Shown piece by piece: positions 10,651 to 21,089 of a stretch of 64,000 bases of DNA. How positions within the stretch are numbered: the first letter of the stretch is position 1; the number at the start of each line of letters is the position of its first letter. Source of the DNA: Eustoma russellianum (lineage: Eukaryota > Streptophyta > Magnoliopsida > Gentianales > Gentianaceae); assembly GCA_036186865.1 (NCBI GenBank), contig AP025054.1, positions 21,803,318 to 21,867,317 of the forward strand. Reading direction: 5' to 3'. The notes under the pieces were generated by a model. The model was not told the origin of the DNA and ran no database searches. It saw only the letters and a list, made by a program, of their open reading frames with translations. A program made the translations under genes and the position numbers.

Positions 10651-13194
10651 TATGAAAATGCGGGTCATGACATTCCTTCCCCCTTACAAAAAGTTTCGTC
10701 CTCGAAACTTGCGTATGGTGTATCAATGACTTAGTATGGTTCTACTTAATCATTCACTTTGATAATGAATGTGCTAAATATCTATTTTATATTGTGATAC
10801 GTTAACCATTTCACTTTCTTATCATAGACTAAGGCCTCCAAAATCATTACTTGTATCCAACAAGGAAATTTCTAAGTCCATTATTCTCCGCTTGCATAAG
10901 ATCATAACCTATCTTCTTAAAACTCTAAGATCAAACGTAGGGGTATTGTCATCATACCGGAGTTCCATATCCCAGTTGTCAGTTTATAGCGTACTTATAT
11001 CTGCGGTCATCAGCAGCCCTCTAAAATCAGTTCTTAGGTGTACTATAATCTTTAACTTAATTCTCTATAATTTCAACTTATAAGCTTTCATTTATACCAT
11101 TTGACATGTAATCATTTCACTTATATACTTGTTATTTACGATTCCGACTTCTTAGGCTCATCACATATGATTCATCTCATAGTTACATGACCATCTACAA
11201 TATCCCTCGAGTCTTGCAATATGGAACCAAGTCCTTATATCTTACGAGCTAACTCTATGATCATGTCCTAACCTTTCTCAAAAATATCATCAATAACCTA
11301 TTATACGAAGTATGTATATGGACATATTTTTCTCCAATTGAAAAGAAAAATAGTTTTTGTAGCTCTAATTTGGAATATGGCTTTAACTATTTAAAATAAT
11401 ATGCCTTCTAATTTTTGTAAACACAAAAACCAAAGTATCATATATTTGTTTTCGTAATGGGGTGTCTCTCTTTTTTTTTCCTAAAAAAATACATATTTTG
11501 AAAGCTATGTCTTGGTTCGCAAAATACAATAATCGAAAATTCAGCAAATATAAAGTTTTTATAAAACAATTTGAATGAGGTACCGTTCTTTTTTTTTTAA
11601 AAAATAAGTACATATATTTTGAAACTATTTCCGCTTCACAAAATTAAATAAATTCATCACAAGAAGATACATAATTTCAAAAACATTCGAAGGGTAAAAT
11701 GCTTGCAATATTGCTAATTGTCAAATAAAGTTACTTTAGCAAGGTAAATATAGCTAAACAAGAGTTTGAGAAATATAAGAGATATACAAGTATATCATTC
11801 TTCGAAAACATCAATATTTTTAATATATATCAGTTTTGTCAGAGGTAGTCAAAATTCTATTAAGTGGCTATACGAATTCGGAAAAGAATATAGTCTTGTA
11901 AACTAATAGACTATATAGAAAGGTGAAAGTAGTTGAAATATTTAGTAGCAAAAATTTTTGAAATACCTTTGAAATATAGAATGTATCTTGGTATACGTGC
12001 TTATACGAAAACGTTTAACTACTTGAAAAATAATAGTCCAATACTTCGTATAATTTAATTAAATCGCCTCTTAATGTCAATGAAAAATCCACTTGTGTAC
12101 CGTTTCTTATAAACCTTAACTTAAGTTATCCAATCCTAGTATGGCATACTAATTATTGATCGACTTAGGGCATTCTAATTCACCATGCTTCCGCGCGCCA
12201 CAACTGATCCACCGTACTTCTTTACTTAGTTATTTCAACCGCTAATTCTAAAAAGTTAGATCTCGCCTAAAAGCACCTTTACTTGTTCATGCTTACTCTA
12301 TTTCAATTCAAGCCTACTCGTTGCATCAATGCTTACATGTTCCTATGAATCAACACTTAATCTAGATTGGTAATAATTTGTCATTTACTGTGCTTATTTT
12401 AGTAGTACTCACTTATCACTATCAATCAATATCTCTAATGAAACTAATATCTTCGGCCTATTTGATACTCTACAATTCAACATCTTAATCATAACTATAA
12501 ACCCCATTGTACGATATTCTTTGTTAAACTGTACTGATCATAATGCTAATAAATCCCTTCCTTAGTAATTCGTTTCACTACAGATCGTCTCTTAAAAACT
12601 ACGATCTTAACTTAGACCTAGTCATGTTCTGACACTATCGTCGAGGTAGAGGCGTAAGCTTGCTTCATTTCTCATAATGGTACCGGATTTGCAGGGTTCG
12701 GATCTAAGGAATTTTATAAATGGTTATAATCAACCCTCAGGTAAGGCAAATAATCCAGAGTCGTATGGAGTGCCTTAGGTATACGTGGGCATATCCCTTA
12801 TCCGATCATTACTTAGGTCTAATGTCATGACTTATTTCTAGAGTCGATACTCGGTATCATCCTTCTTGACGTCTAAAATCATTTCTTATTTCTAAGCTCA
12901 ATGCTTAGAATATAATCACAGCTTATGACTACGATCAGTGCAAATGTTCAAATCATCATCTGATGTTCAGATCACCACTTAATTTCTAGAGCCGATATTT
13001 CGTATCGTCATCCCTTAAGTCTAAAATCGTAACTTGTGGGCAAGGTCATCACTTTACCTCTAAAGGTCACGTGTTATTTCCAATAACATGCTTAATGCAT
13101 AATCATTACTTACGACTAAAAATCGGTACTTATTTCTAAGATCGTGACTTAAGGGCAAAATCGTAACTTAATTTTTTTCAAGATCATAGCCTAA

Positions 13195-13463
13195 ATTTAT
13201 GCTTCCGCATGGATCTAGAGCTATGCTCTGATAGATTGCACCGCCGAACACGTAGTACTTCTTAAACTTATTTTGAAATTAGATCCAAGTGATCCGCAGT
13301 GTCAGTGGTGCTGCTCCATCACTCCTCCGCATCTCCTTGTCGAAGAATCTCAGGTCCGAGTGCGATGGTGGTGGAGGCGGTGCATGCTAGTTCAGCAGAA
13401 AGTGCTAATGTGCTAAGGTGTTGATCATGGTGACTATGTCATCTTCAAGTGCTTGGGGGTGAT
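13195..13463 (-). pseudogene. gag: Gag relic of element A
   Basis: Reading in element sense in shifting frames gives the remains of the gypsy Retrotrans_gag core: RFF-x-K-E-M then ITWI and FQNKFKKYYV, corresponding to the usual GDAEEWW ... W.EFK..F motif. The matching segment of B contains the frame GCAGAGGAGTGGTGG (AEEWW). Stops and frameshifts show that it cannot make Gag. Its N-terminal half, with the start codon, is on the other side of the copia insertion at 37078-37134. Confidence 0.65.
13459..13463. repeat. Target-site duplication of the SIRE-like copia element (left copy)
   Basis: GTGAT is repeated at 37073-37077, immediately outside the right LTR. Confidence 0.93.
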
Positions 13464-13569
13464 TGTTGAGAAATATGTTTGGATAATTTTCAAAGTCATG
13501 ATTTTAAGTGATGAATACTTAAAAATGTCACACATGGTGTTATATGTGATTAAAAGTTGAACAAGTTCA

Positions 13570-13767
13570 CATCGATCGATCTATGTAAGGCAGATAAGTT
13601 TAAGACCTTTCTGTGAGACATCGATCTCTAAACCTAAGACACATCAATCGATCGATGTATATCAAACTCTCACTTCGATCGATCGATGTAGGTCAGAGGC
13701 AAAACCTGAACCTTTATGTGAGACATCGATCTATGAAGCTGAGGCACTTCGATCGATCAATGTCTAG
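13570..13767. repeat. ATCGATCGATGT-bearing direct repeats in the copia LTR
   Basis: Two units of about 103 bp share the words TCGATCGATC, CTTTNTGTGAGACATCGATCT and CTAAG/CTGAGGCAC. ATCGATCGAT-like palindromes recur four times. The same stretch is at 34838-35035 in the 3' LTR. The position upstream of the TATA box suggests U3 enhancer repeats. Confidence 0.7.
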
Positions 13768-14705
13768 AGTTTTTAGAAAAAATTTTCTAAAATGTGATAA
13801 AATGGTTGTTTTCATTTGTACATGATTTATATATGCTCATTATGTGCTAATTATGTGTTTTTGGTGATTATTATTGTCTTGCGACTAACGTGCCTTGGAA
13901 GTTTCTACAACTTACCAAAAAGGGCAAAATTGGTATTTTAAGTTTTGTAGGAACATCATATGGTGAAAAATATTTCAAGTGCATATTATTATCTTGGTTA
14001 TCATGACAAAGGTGGTATTGTGATTATTTTTGATCATCGGGGGCATTTCTGGAGTTTTCTCACACCAGGGGTATTTTGGTCATTTTACCCCCAAGGGTAT
14101 TTTTGGTATTTTCACTCAAGGAATCTCTTGAGCATATTATTATCTTCATTCTGGAGCTGTGTTATTATTATTTTGAAGATTATATGGTGATCTTATATCT
14201 TATTCTCTCAACCGATGATATTATTGACTATAGCTGGATATGTGACGATTTGAGATGTCACATTCTATTTTTTCTTGAAGACCCTCTTATATATGTTATA
14301 AGAGGATATTAATCATCATCTTTTAGAGATTACAAGGTGTCCTTGGTGCAAGATTCATCACAATATGTAAAGGAGAAGAAAGTATGAATTTTGGTGTTAT
14401 ATGTTGACATAATCTTGTCAACACTTATTCATTATTTTTTATTCACAAAATTTGAGTTGGTATACATACATATAACATCCAAAACGTCCATAAACAGGTG
14501 GAGAAGGTGGTGTACTCATTTTATGAGTTGGAGACAAGAAGACAAACCAAAAGCAAGCTAGTTGGCAAAAGTTGCCAACTTGAAATTTCAAATTTGAATG
14601 TAATGGAGACAAGGTTGTTGGAGATGATTATGGAGGTGCTTTATTTCAAAATTCTCAGCCATCACATGGTCTAAAAGTTGGAGAGAATATGCCATCCATT
14701 CACAC

Positions 14706-14713
14706 TATAAATA
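14706..14713 (+). promoter_or_regulatory. TATA box of the copia LTR
   Basis: TATAAATA in the context CACTATAAATAGGAGG. It is preceded by U3-like sequence and followed by a purine-rich leader, as expected for the RNA polymerase II promoter of the element. An identical copy is at 35974. Confidence 0.75.
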
Positions 14714-15804
14714 GGAGGCAAGGTGAAGAAGAGAAGACACACACTTGAAAGCAAAAATTGAAGATTGTTGTCTTGCTATTCTCTTCTCATATTTTCGTTC
14801 ATACTTTGTGTAGCTAAGGTGTTCCATTTCTAGTTGTTGTCCAGCTACACTATACACACCTTCTTGTGTCTTATTTGTAAGATTGATTAGCCAAATCTAT
14901 AAGGCTACATCAATAGGTGATAGAGGTGTTGCAACCAAGAGTTGCATAAAGGTGTTCATCCAAGTCTTGAATAGGGTTGGTATTTAACCCAAGGATCAAG
15001 CTTGGTTCTTGCTGTAATTTGGTTCATACCATAGTGAAATCCAAGGAAAGGTGTTCCTTGGGACTGGAGTAGGTCACATTGACCGAACCAGGATAAATTC
15101 TTGGTGTTCTTCTCTTGTTTCTTTATTTCTATTTTCTGCCCGTTTTTGACTGCAGTTTTCACACCACTTCTCACGATTTGAAAAAATAGCTAAACATTTT
15201 CAAAATTCGTGATTTTTGGTGGAGTTATACTTCAGACTGTTAGCTTTCATTTGCAACAAGAATCACTTGATTTGAGCAAGGGAAAGTTAATCTTTCAGTC
15301 TTTGAAAGATAACTGCTCCAATCTGGCTGCAATCTGACCAGTTTTGAGAAAACTTAAATTCTGTATTTTTCGAGAGTTGGTTAAGGTCAGGACCTTTTTG
15401 AAACTTCATCTAAACATCCTAAGGAGTGTTTTGATATAAAGATCAACCTTTTTGATTGAGTATTCAAAGAGAAACACGTTTTGCAAAATCAGCAACATTC
15501 TGTCTAATTCTGTCCAGATTGACCATATGAATCTTTTTATTTATTTGAAGGGTCAAACGATCTTATTTTTGTCTGATTTTTGGACAGAGTCTTGTTAACT
15601 CATTGAAGTTACATTCTGAAAAGTTTCATAATTTTTGGAGTTGTGTACAATTATTTGTGAATTTTTGAAAAACGGGTTCTGAATCTGAGGTGGTTTCAGA
15701 TTCTGTTTTCAAAGGGGATTTTAACAAAGGGTTGTAGTGTAATTTCCGCTAACCACTATTCACCCCCCCTCTAGTGGTGTTTATTGCAGGTGCACGGTCC
15801 AACA

Positions 15805-15822
15805 TTTGGTATCAGAGCCAGA
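15805..15822 (+). other. Primer-binding site of the SIRE-like copia
   Basis: TTTGGTATCAGAGCCAGA directly after the LTR. The core TGGTATCAGAGCC is complementary to initiator tRNA-Met. Confidence 0.92.
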
Positions 15823-15918
15823 CCAACACCACTCAAAAGAAGCAAGATTCAACACCATACAAGGCCAAGAAACAACGATTCATTATATACTACTTGTCTC
15901 AAATCCAAGGTACATACT

Positions 15919-17322
15919 ATGGCTATTGTTTCTCACAAAGGTGAAATGGAAGGTATGTCTACCCAACGCCCTCCTCTTTTTGATGACAATAATTTTGTTC
16001 ATTGGAAACTAAGAATGAGGCTATTCTTAATGGCTATAGACATCGATTTATGGTCTATAGTTGAAGATGGGCCGTACATTCCAACGAAAGTTACACAAGT
16101 TAGTGAAGTAACTCAAGAGGTTGAAAAATGTAAAAGTGAATGGTCATCAGATGATAAAAAGAAAATGTCTATGAATGCTAAAGCTATGCAATTACTTTTG
16201 AATGGACTTACAACTTCTGAAGCAGGATATGTGTCAAATTGCACAAGCGCACACGACATGTGGAAATCACTTGTATTAAAGCATGAAGGTACTAGTGGTG
16301 TTAAAGAGTCAAAAATAAACATGCTTATGACTGAATTAGAGACTTTCAAAATGTTGCCAAACGAATCCATAACATCTATGGATTTGAGGATTACTAATAT
16401 TTTCAATGCCCTTGAAGCTTTAGGAAAGTTATTTTCGAACAGTGAAAAGGTTCAAAAGGTGTTACGAAGCCTCCCTGCTGAATGGGATCCAAAGGTGACT
16501 GCAATCGAGGAGACAAAGTCAATCACTAAGATGGATGAATTGATCGGGTCTCTTAAAGTTTATGAGGTTAAATTAAACCAACGAAAGTCTGAATCGTCTA
16601 AGTTTTTCAAAACAACCGAAACACATGCTAGTAACGATGATAGTAATAGTGATACTGAATTAGACGATGAGTTGATATTGATAGCTAGAAAACTAAGAAA
16701 ATTTTTCAAACGTCCAAATAGGAATAGACAACGTAATTCTTCTTCTTCTTCTTCTCAACCTAGGAAGAATAACATAAACAAATGGAATAATAAAGAATTA
16801 AAGTGTTATGAATGCGGTCAAAAAGGACATATTTCATACGACTGTCCCACGAAGAAAAATAATAATAACAACAACAATAATAAACAAGCCAAAGACAAGG
16901 AGGCTCAAACGACAAAGATAAAGGAGTCTAAGGCAAGAAAAGGGAAACGAGCAATGAAGGTGAGCACATGGAGCGACTCATCCGACTCAGAATCCGAAAC
17001 TGAGGAAGCTCAAGTCTGCTTCGTATCCAACGAGGTATGTTCTTCTTCTGATAGTGATTCTGATAGTGACATGACACTTGATGAAATGTATGAAGAATTC
17101 CTAAGAATGCATGCTCACTGTAAGAAGCTCTCTAAAGAAAAGAAGAAACTAGTTGAAGAAAATGACAAGTTGAAGACGTCCAACTTGGAATTTTCCGATC
17201 AACTAGAATCTCTTAAACAAGAGTCTACTAATACTCTTGATTCTTTAGAGAATAAAATTGAATCATATAGGAAAGATGAACATAAGATAAAAATGGAAAA
17301 TAAGATGTTAAATCTAAGATAG
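15919..17322 (+). CDS. gag: Copia Gag polyprotein (ends early by frameshift)
   Basis: I choose the ATG at 15919 (MAIVSHKGEMEGMSTQRPPL) because it follows a leader after the PBS; the open frame itself begins upstream at 15784 through the PBS. Domains: the copia Gag N-terminal motif FDDNNFVHWKLRMRLFLMA (residues about 21-40), a UBN2 helical region to about residue 220, and a CCHC zinc knuckle CYECGQKGHISYDC encoded at 16804-16845. An acidic Ser-rich region and a C-terminal coiled coil follow. Gag packages genomic RNA into particles. The frame ends at TAG 17320-17322, but the coiled coil continues in the +1 frame (KSKIESCEHE), so a one-base indel near 17310 has cut it short. Confidence 0.88.
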   Translation: MAIVSHKGEMEGMSTQRPPLFDDNNFVHWKLRMRLFLMAIDIDLWSIVEDGPYIPTKVTQVSEVTQEVEKCKSEWSSDDKKKMSMNAKAMQLLLNGLTTSEAGYVSNCTSAHDMWKSLVLKHEGTSGVKESKINMLMTELETFKMLPNESITSMDLRITNIFNALEALGKLFSNSEKVQKVLRSLPAEWDPKVTAIEETKSITKMDELIGSLKVYEVKLNQRKSESSKFFKTTETHASNDDSNSDTELDDELILIARKLRKFFKRPNRNRQRNSSSSSSQPRKNNINKWNNKELKCYECGQKGHISYDCPTKKNNNNNNNNKQAKDKEAQTTKIKESKARKGKRAMKVSTWSDSSDSESETEEAQVCFVSNEVCSSSDSDSDSDMTLDEMYEEFLRMHAHCKKLSKEKKKLVEENDKLKTSNLEFSDQLESLKQESTNTLDSLENKIESYRKDEHKIKMENKMLNLR

Positions 17323-18161
17323 AAAGTTGTGAACATGAAATAACACAACTTAAGTCGTCTAAACTTAACTTAGAAAAAATGTTAGAACAATTTAAATCGG
17401 GTGCAAATATGTTAGATACACTTATCTCATCACAAAAGTATGGTAATGATAAAACCGGCTTAGGCTATAAAGAAGAAAATGAAAAAGTAAATAAAAAGAC
17501 TAAGTTTGTTTCATCCAGTACAAAGTTACCATATAATACAACAAAATCAACTTTGCCTGCTTCTACACCTTCGTCTACTTATATCAAGGCAAAAATGCAA
17601 CATACACCCATAAAAGCACACACGCATAAACATACATCTAGGCCAAACTTTGCATCTAGACAACATATAAATTATGCCTACATGTATACAAATGCAACTA
17701 GACCGAATAAAATGCATACAACTTATTATGAACCTAAGTATAAGCAACACTCTTATAAGTCTTATAGAAATGCCTACAAACACACTTATATAGCGCCATA
17801 TAAGAAACAAATTCACATGCCTTATACCCATCATAAATCTCGGCCATCCTATAATGATTATCAACCATGGCACAACATGTATAACAATGAATCTTCACTT
17901 ATGTGGAATAATCATGTATATGCTAATTCTTCTTATTTTCCAAATTATAACAATGCTAAAAATGTGCCTAGAAGGTATATTCAAGTTTGGATACCTAAGG
18001 GATATCTAAACAAGAATAGTGCCCCTAACATTCAAGGACCCAAATAAAGGGTACCTAAAACTTTGTCTCCATTGTAGGATAAACGCAAGGAATGCAAGAA
18101 GGAGGCAAAGTCAAAGAATCTAAAAACCAAATGGTTTTTAGATAGTGGATGTTCGAGGCAT
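17323..18161 (+). pseudogene. Gag/Pol linker of the copia element with in-frame stops
   Basis: The same frame as the downstream pol runs from about 17311. It contains the rest of the coiled coil, the lineage motif KTGLGY (about 17452-17469) and a low-complexity region rich in Tyr, His, Asn and Lys. A TAA at 18045-18047 and a TAG near 18076 interrupt the frame just before the protease. In intact relatives this region joins Gag to the protease. The stops mean that Pol could be made here only by readthrough. Confidence 0.75.
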
Positions 18162-19200
18162 ATGACGGGGAACCCCAAACTATTCATCGAATTAGAACAC
18201 ATCAAGGATGGAGGAAAAGTAACATTCGGTGACAACAACAAAGGACAAGTTGTTGGAAAAGGAACAATTGGGGACCCTAACACATTTCAAATACGAAATG
18301 TGTTATTAGTAAGCAATCTATCTTATAATTTACTTAGTATTTCTCAACTTATAGATTGTGGTTATAATGTCTCCTTTCTTCCCAATTCTTGTGATATAAT
18401 AAATGAAAAAGGAGAAACGGTCTTAAAAGGAAATAGAGATGGAAATATTTATACTCTTACCTTAGATAACATGTTAGATGCTAAGGTTAAGTGTCTAATA
18501 TCACATGACTTAGATGTAAATTTATGGCATAGAAGATTAGGCCATATAGGAATTTCAACTATTAAGAAATTATCTAAGAAGAATTTAATTAGAGGAATGC
18601 CTAAGTTAGACTTAGATAATTTTCAAATGTGTGAAACATGTATTAAGGGAAAACACATTAAAGAAACCTTAAAACCGAAACATGAAGTGAGTACTAGTCA
18701 TGTACTAGAATTGCTTCACTTAGACTTATTTGGTCCAAGTAGGACAAGAAGTCTAGGTGGACACTACTATGTGTGTGTCATAGTAGATGATTACTCACGC
18801 TACACATGGACATTGTTCTTAACACACAAAGACGATGCTCCATTAGCAATCAAAACTCTTATTAAGCAACTTGAAAATATTTATGAAGAAAATGTTAAAA
18901 GAATTAGAAGCGATAGAGGTGGTGAATTTAAAAACAAAGACGTAATAAAATTTTGCGAACTATATGGAATAAAACATGAATTCTCACCACCTAGAACACC
19001 ACAACTTAATGGAGTTGTTGAACGTAAAAATAGAACAATTCAAGAAGTTGCTAGGACAATGCTGTGTGAAAATAAATTACCTAAATATTTATGGGCTGAA
19101 GCTGTTAGTTGTGCATGCTATATTAAAAATAGGCTCACTATTAGAAAGAAATTAAATAAAACGCCTTATGAATTGCTAAACAATAGACAACCTAAGATAG
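18130..19200 (+). pseudogene. pol: Copia protease and integrase, cut by element B
   Basis: The protease active site WFLDSGCSRHMTG is encoded just before and at 18162. Next are the beta strands up to VLLVSNLSYNLLSISQL, then the integrase HHCC zinc finger (WHRRLGHIG ... CETCIKGK). The integrase catalytic triad is visible as LHLDLFGPS, IRSDRGGEF and VVERKNRTIQE, so D, D and E are all present. The frame ends at 19200 where element B begins. It resumes without a frame change at 32322, after one TSD copy, so the gene was open at this point before the insertion. Confidence 0.88.
19196..19200. repeat. Target-site duplication of element B (left copy)
   Basis: GATAG, repeated at 32317-32321. Confidence 0.93.
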
Positions 19201-19516
19201 TGTAGCGCCCCGTCCCGAACCCTAGGGTCAGAACCGGTACGCCCGCCGTATTTCACTAAGGAATATACAAGGCGTCTGTACGAATCCCTGCACTTATCAA
19301 AACGACAGAGTATTCGATTGCGGAAGCGAAATAAATCAATTCAAAACCCTAAATCGAAAGTAAAATCCCCAAAATCATATATAGTCAAAATCAAGTCACA
19401 ATCCCTTAAACGACATCGTAAAGTAGCCAAATAAGAAATCGCTAAGCTATGCCCTCAAATGGAATAATAAATAGAATAAAACTTCCTCTTTCCTTGATCA
19501 TTGGTCATCAACCAGT

Positions 19517-20980
19517 CTACGTGTCCCAATGTGCCCATTCAGAGTCTTCTCCAACCCATATGTAATCGTACCCTGAATCGTCTGCAATAAAACAAAACGA
19601 ACGGTGTGAGTGACAAAAACGTCACTCAGTAGGTACCCTGCCTGCATCGGCCCTGTGAGATCATACATGCTAGGACAGTAGTGAAATACATATAAGTACG
19701 GCAATACAAAAATAGACTGTCCACGTTTTCACAAATACATATAACGGTCAGAACTTCTTAAAACAACGTATAACAATCATATCTTCTTAAAACAACGTAT
19801 AACAGTCATAACCTCTTAAAACAATCAAGCACATAACCATGCAGAATGAGCGTGAAATGCAATGCCACATACGTGATGCATGATAAGCCTACATTCTCGG
19901 AAATATACATACTATCGTGCAATGCATGATCCCGGGACCTAACAGAACGGAACGGAACAGAACAGATATGCGACTTAGGTCTCGCATGTCTTAACATAAC
20001 ATAACAGATATGCGACTTAGGTCTCGCATATCCTAACAGAACAGAACAGATATGCGACTTAGGTCTCGCATGTCTTAACATAACATAACAGATATGCGAC
20101 TTAGGTCTCGCATACCCTAACGGAACAGAACAGATATGCGACTTAGGTCTCGCATACCCGAACGGAACATAACAGATATGCGACTTAGGTCTCGCATACC
20201 CTAATGCAATGTCGTGATGCATGGATGCACAGAAATCACATACCGAAGGCTTCATTACTTTCCCTTTCATTTTCCTTTTATTTTCCTCTTTTTCTTTATT
20301 CTTTTTCTTTTTCTTTCCTGCTTCATGCGACCCTTCAATTCTATTTTTCTCAAATCCTTCTCTGTTTTCCTTTTTCATTTTCTTTATTATTTTTCTTTTT
20401 CTTTATTCTTTTTCCTTTTCCATGCGTTCCTGCAACCCTCAACTTTCTTCCTTCGATTCTTAACTTTGCTTCCTCCCAGAGGCTTCCGCACCCTTGCCTC
20501 TCTTCCCTCACCCCACCCCCTCGGTCCCCAACTCCCTCTCCCCCAGCCCCACTCCCTCAGCCCCCCCGCTGCACCCCCTCAGCCCCCCCTCAGTCGCATC
20601 CCTCATCCACACTCACCCACAATCGCGGCAGCACGTGGCACATACCCACCACCACCGGCCACGCGCCGCCACCACCAACCACCTTCAACCAATTCCATTA
20701 TTCATATATACATCAAAAATACAACCTTTTTATACTAATTATACGAAAATACATCATACATATATAATCATATGCGGTCACATATACGGATATACGATTC
20801 ATCACATACACATATAATCAACTAGTCAAACATCTATACAATCACAATTACTTATGCACGATCTCGGTTTCGTAGAGAAATTAAGGATTGTACCGTTTTC
20901 ATACAAAGGATGTTAAGGGGGCACCTACCTGGTATTTGATACGCGTTGAAGAGCGTGATCGAGTGGTGGTTCCTCCTCAT
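19517..20980 (-). CDS. Putative two-exon mini-gene inside LTR B1 (38 codons)
   Basis: In element sense an ATG at 20980 opens a 52-nt exon (MRRNHHSITLFNAYQIP) ending ACCAG at 20929, followed by GTAGGT. A 1347-nt intron-like segment ends TTTTATTGCAG at 19582. The second exon (19581-19517) gives DDSGYDYIWVGEDSEWAHWDT and stops at TAG. A TATA-like TTTAAATA lies about 105 nt upstream of the ATG. The peptide is short and acidic at its C-terminal end, with no recognised domain. Families A and C keep the donor, the acceptor and a similar acidic exon, but lack an ATG in the matching first exon. Copies in the other B LTRs are at 25050-26515 and 30640-32102. Splicing is inferred from consensus sites only. 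Confidence 0.4.
19607..19628. other. Conserved hairpin next to the putative acceptor (family B)
   Basis: TGAGTGAC (19607-19614) and GTCACTCA (19621-19628) around a 6-nt loop. Copies are at 25140-25161 and 30730-30751. Confidence 0.6.
19966..20198. repeat. Six-unit hairpin array, LTR B1
   Basis: Each unit is ATATGCGA-CTTAGGTC-TCGCAT with an 8-nt loop and arms of 6-8 nt. Units are separated by A-rich spacers built on AACAGAACAG or AACATAACATAAC, with an average period of about 41 bp. Arms and loops are uniform, unlike family A. Copies are at 25499-25731 and 31089-31321. On the minus strand it reads as a repeating GYARPKSHIC peptide, which I regard as a by-product. Confidence 0.88.
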
Positions 20981-21081
20981 TAAAAGCGGCGGCTTGGTTT
21001 AGGAGCAAGAAAGCGTCGCTGCTTTCTTCTTTTATCTATGCGGCGCACGTCTAGTGAGGAGAGGGAGAAACCTAAGCGTGG

Positions 21082-21089
21082 TTTAAATA
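21082..21089 (-). promoter_or_regulatory. TATA-like element of LTR B1
   Basis: Element sense reads CTATTTAAACC. It lies downstream of AAACCCTAA-type words and about 105 nt upstream of the candidate ATG. Equivalent sites are in LTR B2 and B3. Confidence 0.45.

Larger units (their letters stand above)
7220..10672 (-). mobile_element. Element A left LTR (3' LTR in element sense)
   Basis: Length is 3453 bp. It is a near-duplicate of 37412-40911, with roughly 20 substitutions plus microsatellite length changes. Shared with families B and C are the terminal block (TGTAGCGCCCCG), the putative donor/acceptor pair (8964/7577), a hairpin array (7875-8081) and the block GCAATGCATGATCCCGGGA. It also holds an (ATTT)n run (8548-8578) and two (TA)n runs (9308-9338, 10603-10648). 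A TATA-rich promoter-like stretch is at 10276-10300. Confidence 0.92.
10673..13463 (-). mobile_element. Element A internal region, 3' part (non-coding)
   Basis: Begins on the plus strand with the polypurine tract (reads TAAGGGGGAAGGAA in element sense) and the complement of a gypsy pol-tail relic (TCGTCCTCGAAACTT). It then runs about 2.5 kb with no meaningful frame. Several stretches match the internal region of B, for example CCTCTAAAATCAGTTCTTAG. From about 12780 to 13195 there is a degenerate short repeat (TCTAAGATC...ACTTA-type). The final 270 bp is a gag relic listed separately. The sequence breaks at the copia TSD. Confidence 0.8.
13464..15804 (+). mobile_element. 5' LTR of the SIRE-like copia
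   Basis: TGTTGAG...CCAACA, 2341 bp. It contains two diverged direct repeats of about 103 bp carrying ATCGATCGATGT-type words (13570-13767), a perfect inverted repeat CCTCTTATA/TATAAGAGG (14283-14305), an inverted repeat GTTGACA/TGTCAAC (about 14403-14422) and a TATA box at 14706. The 240 bp before the PBS is T-rich. Confidence 0.95.

Noticed and set aside
13960..14312. Frames of 76-78 codons in the copia LTR (again at 35228)
   Set aside because: They lie in U3 upstream of the TATA box, are low-complexity and lack any domain. LTR shadows.
19966..20198. CRISPR-like array (24-bp repeats with about 17-bp spacers)
   Set aside because: It lies inside a plant LTR, is present in all three B LTRs, the spacers are repetitive A-rich words, and there are no cas genes. 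It is better described as a hairpin minisatellite.
19806..20378. Repeat protein with GYARPKSHIC units (190 codons; also at 25339 and 30929)
   Set aside because: The frame arises from the hairpin minisatellite. The unit length keeps the frame by chance and no other coding signal is present. It also overlaps the intron-like part of the LTR.
20600..20640. Possible rRNA or tRNA gene in GC-rich LTR stretches
   Set aside because: No tRNA cloverleaf or rRNA motif could be read. The only tRNA-related sequences are the primer-binding sites.
20204..20767. Long overlapping plus-strand frames rich in Phe/Ser and Pro (also at 25737 and 31327)
   Set aside because: They are produced by the T/C-rich and C-rich stretch of the B LTR in all three frames at once. 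This is composition, not coding.
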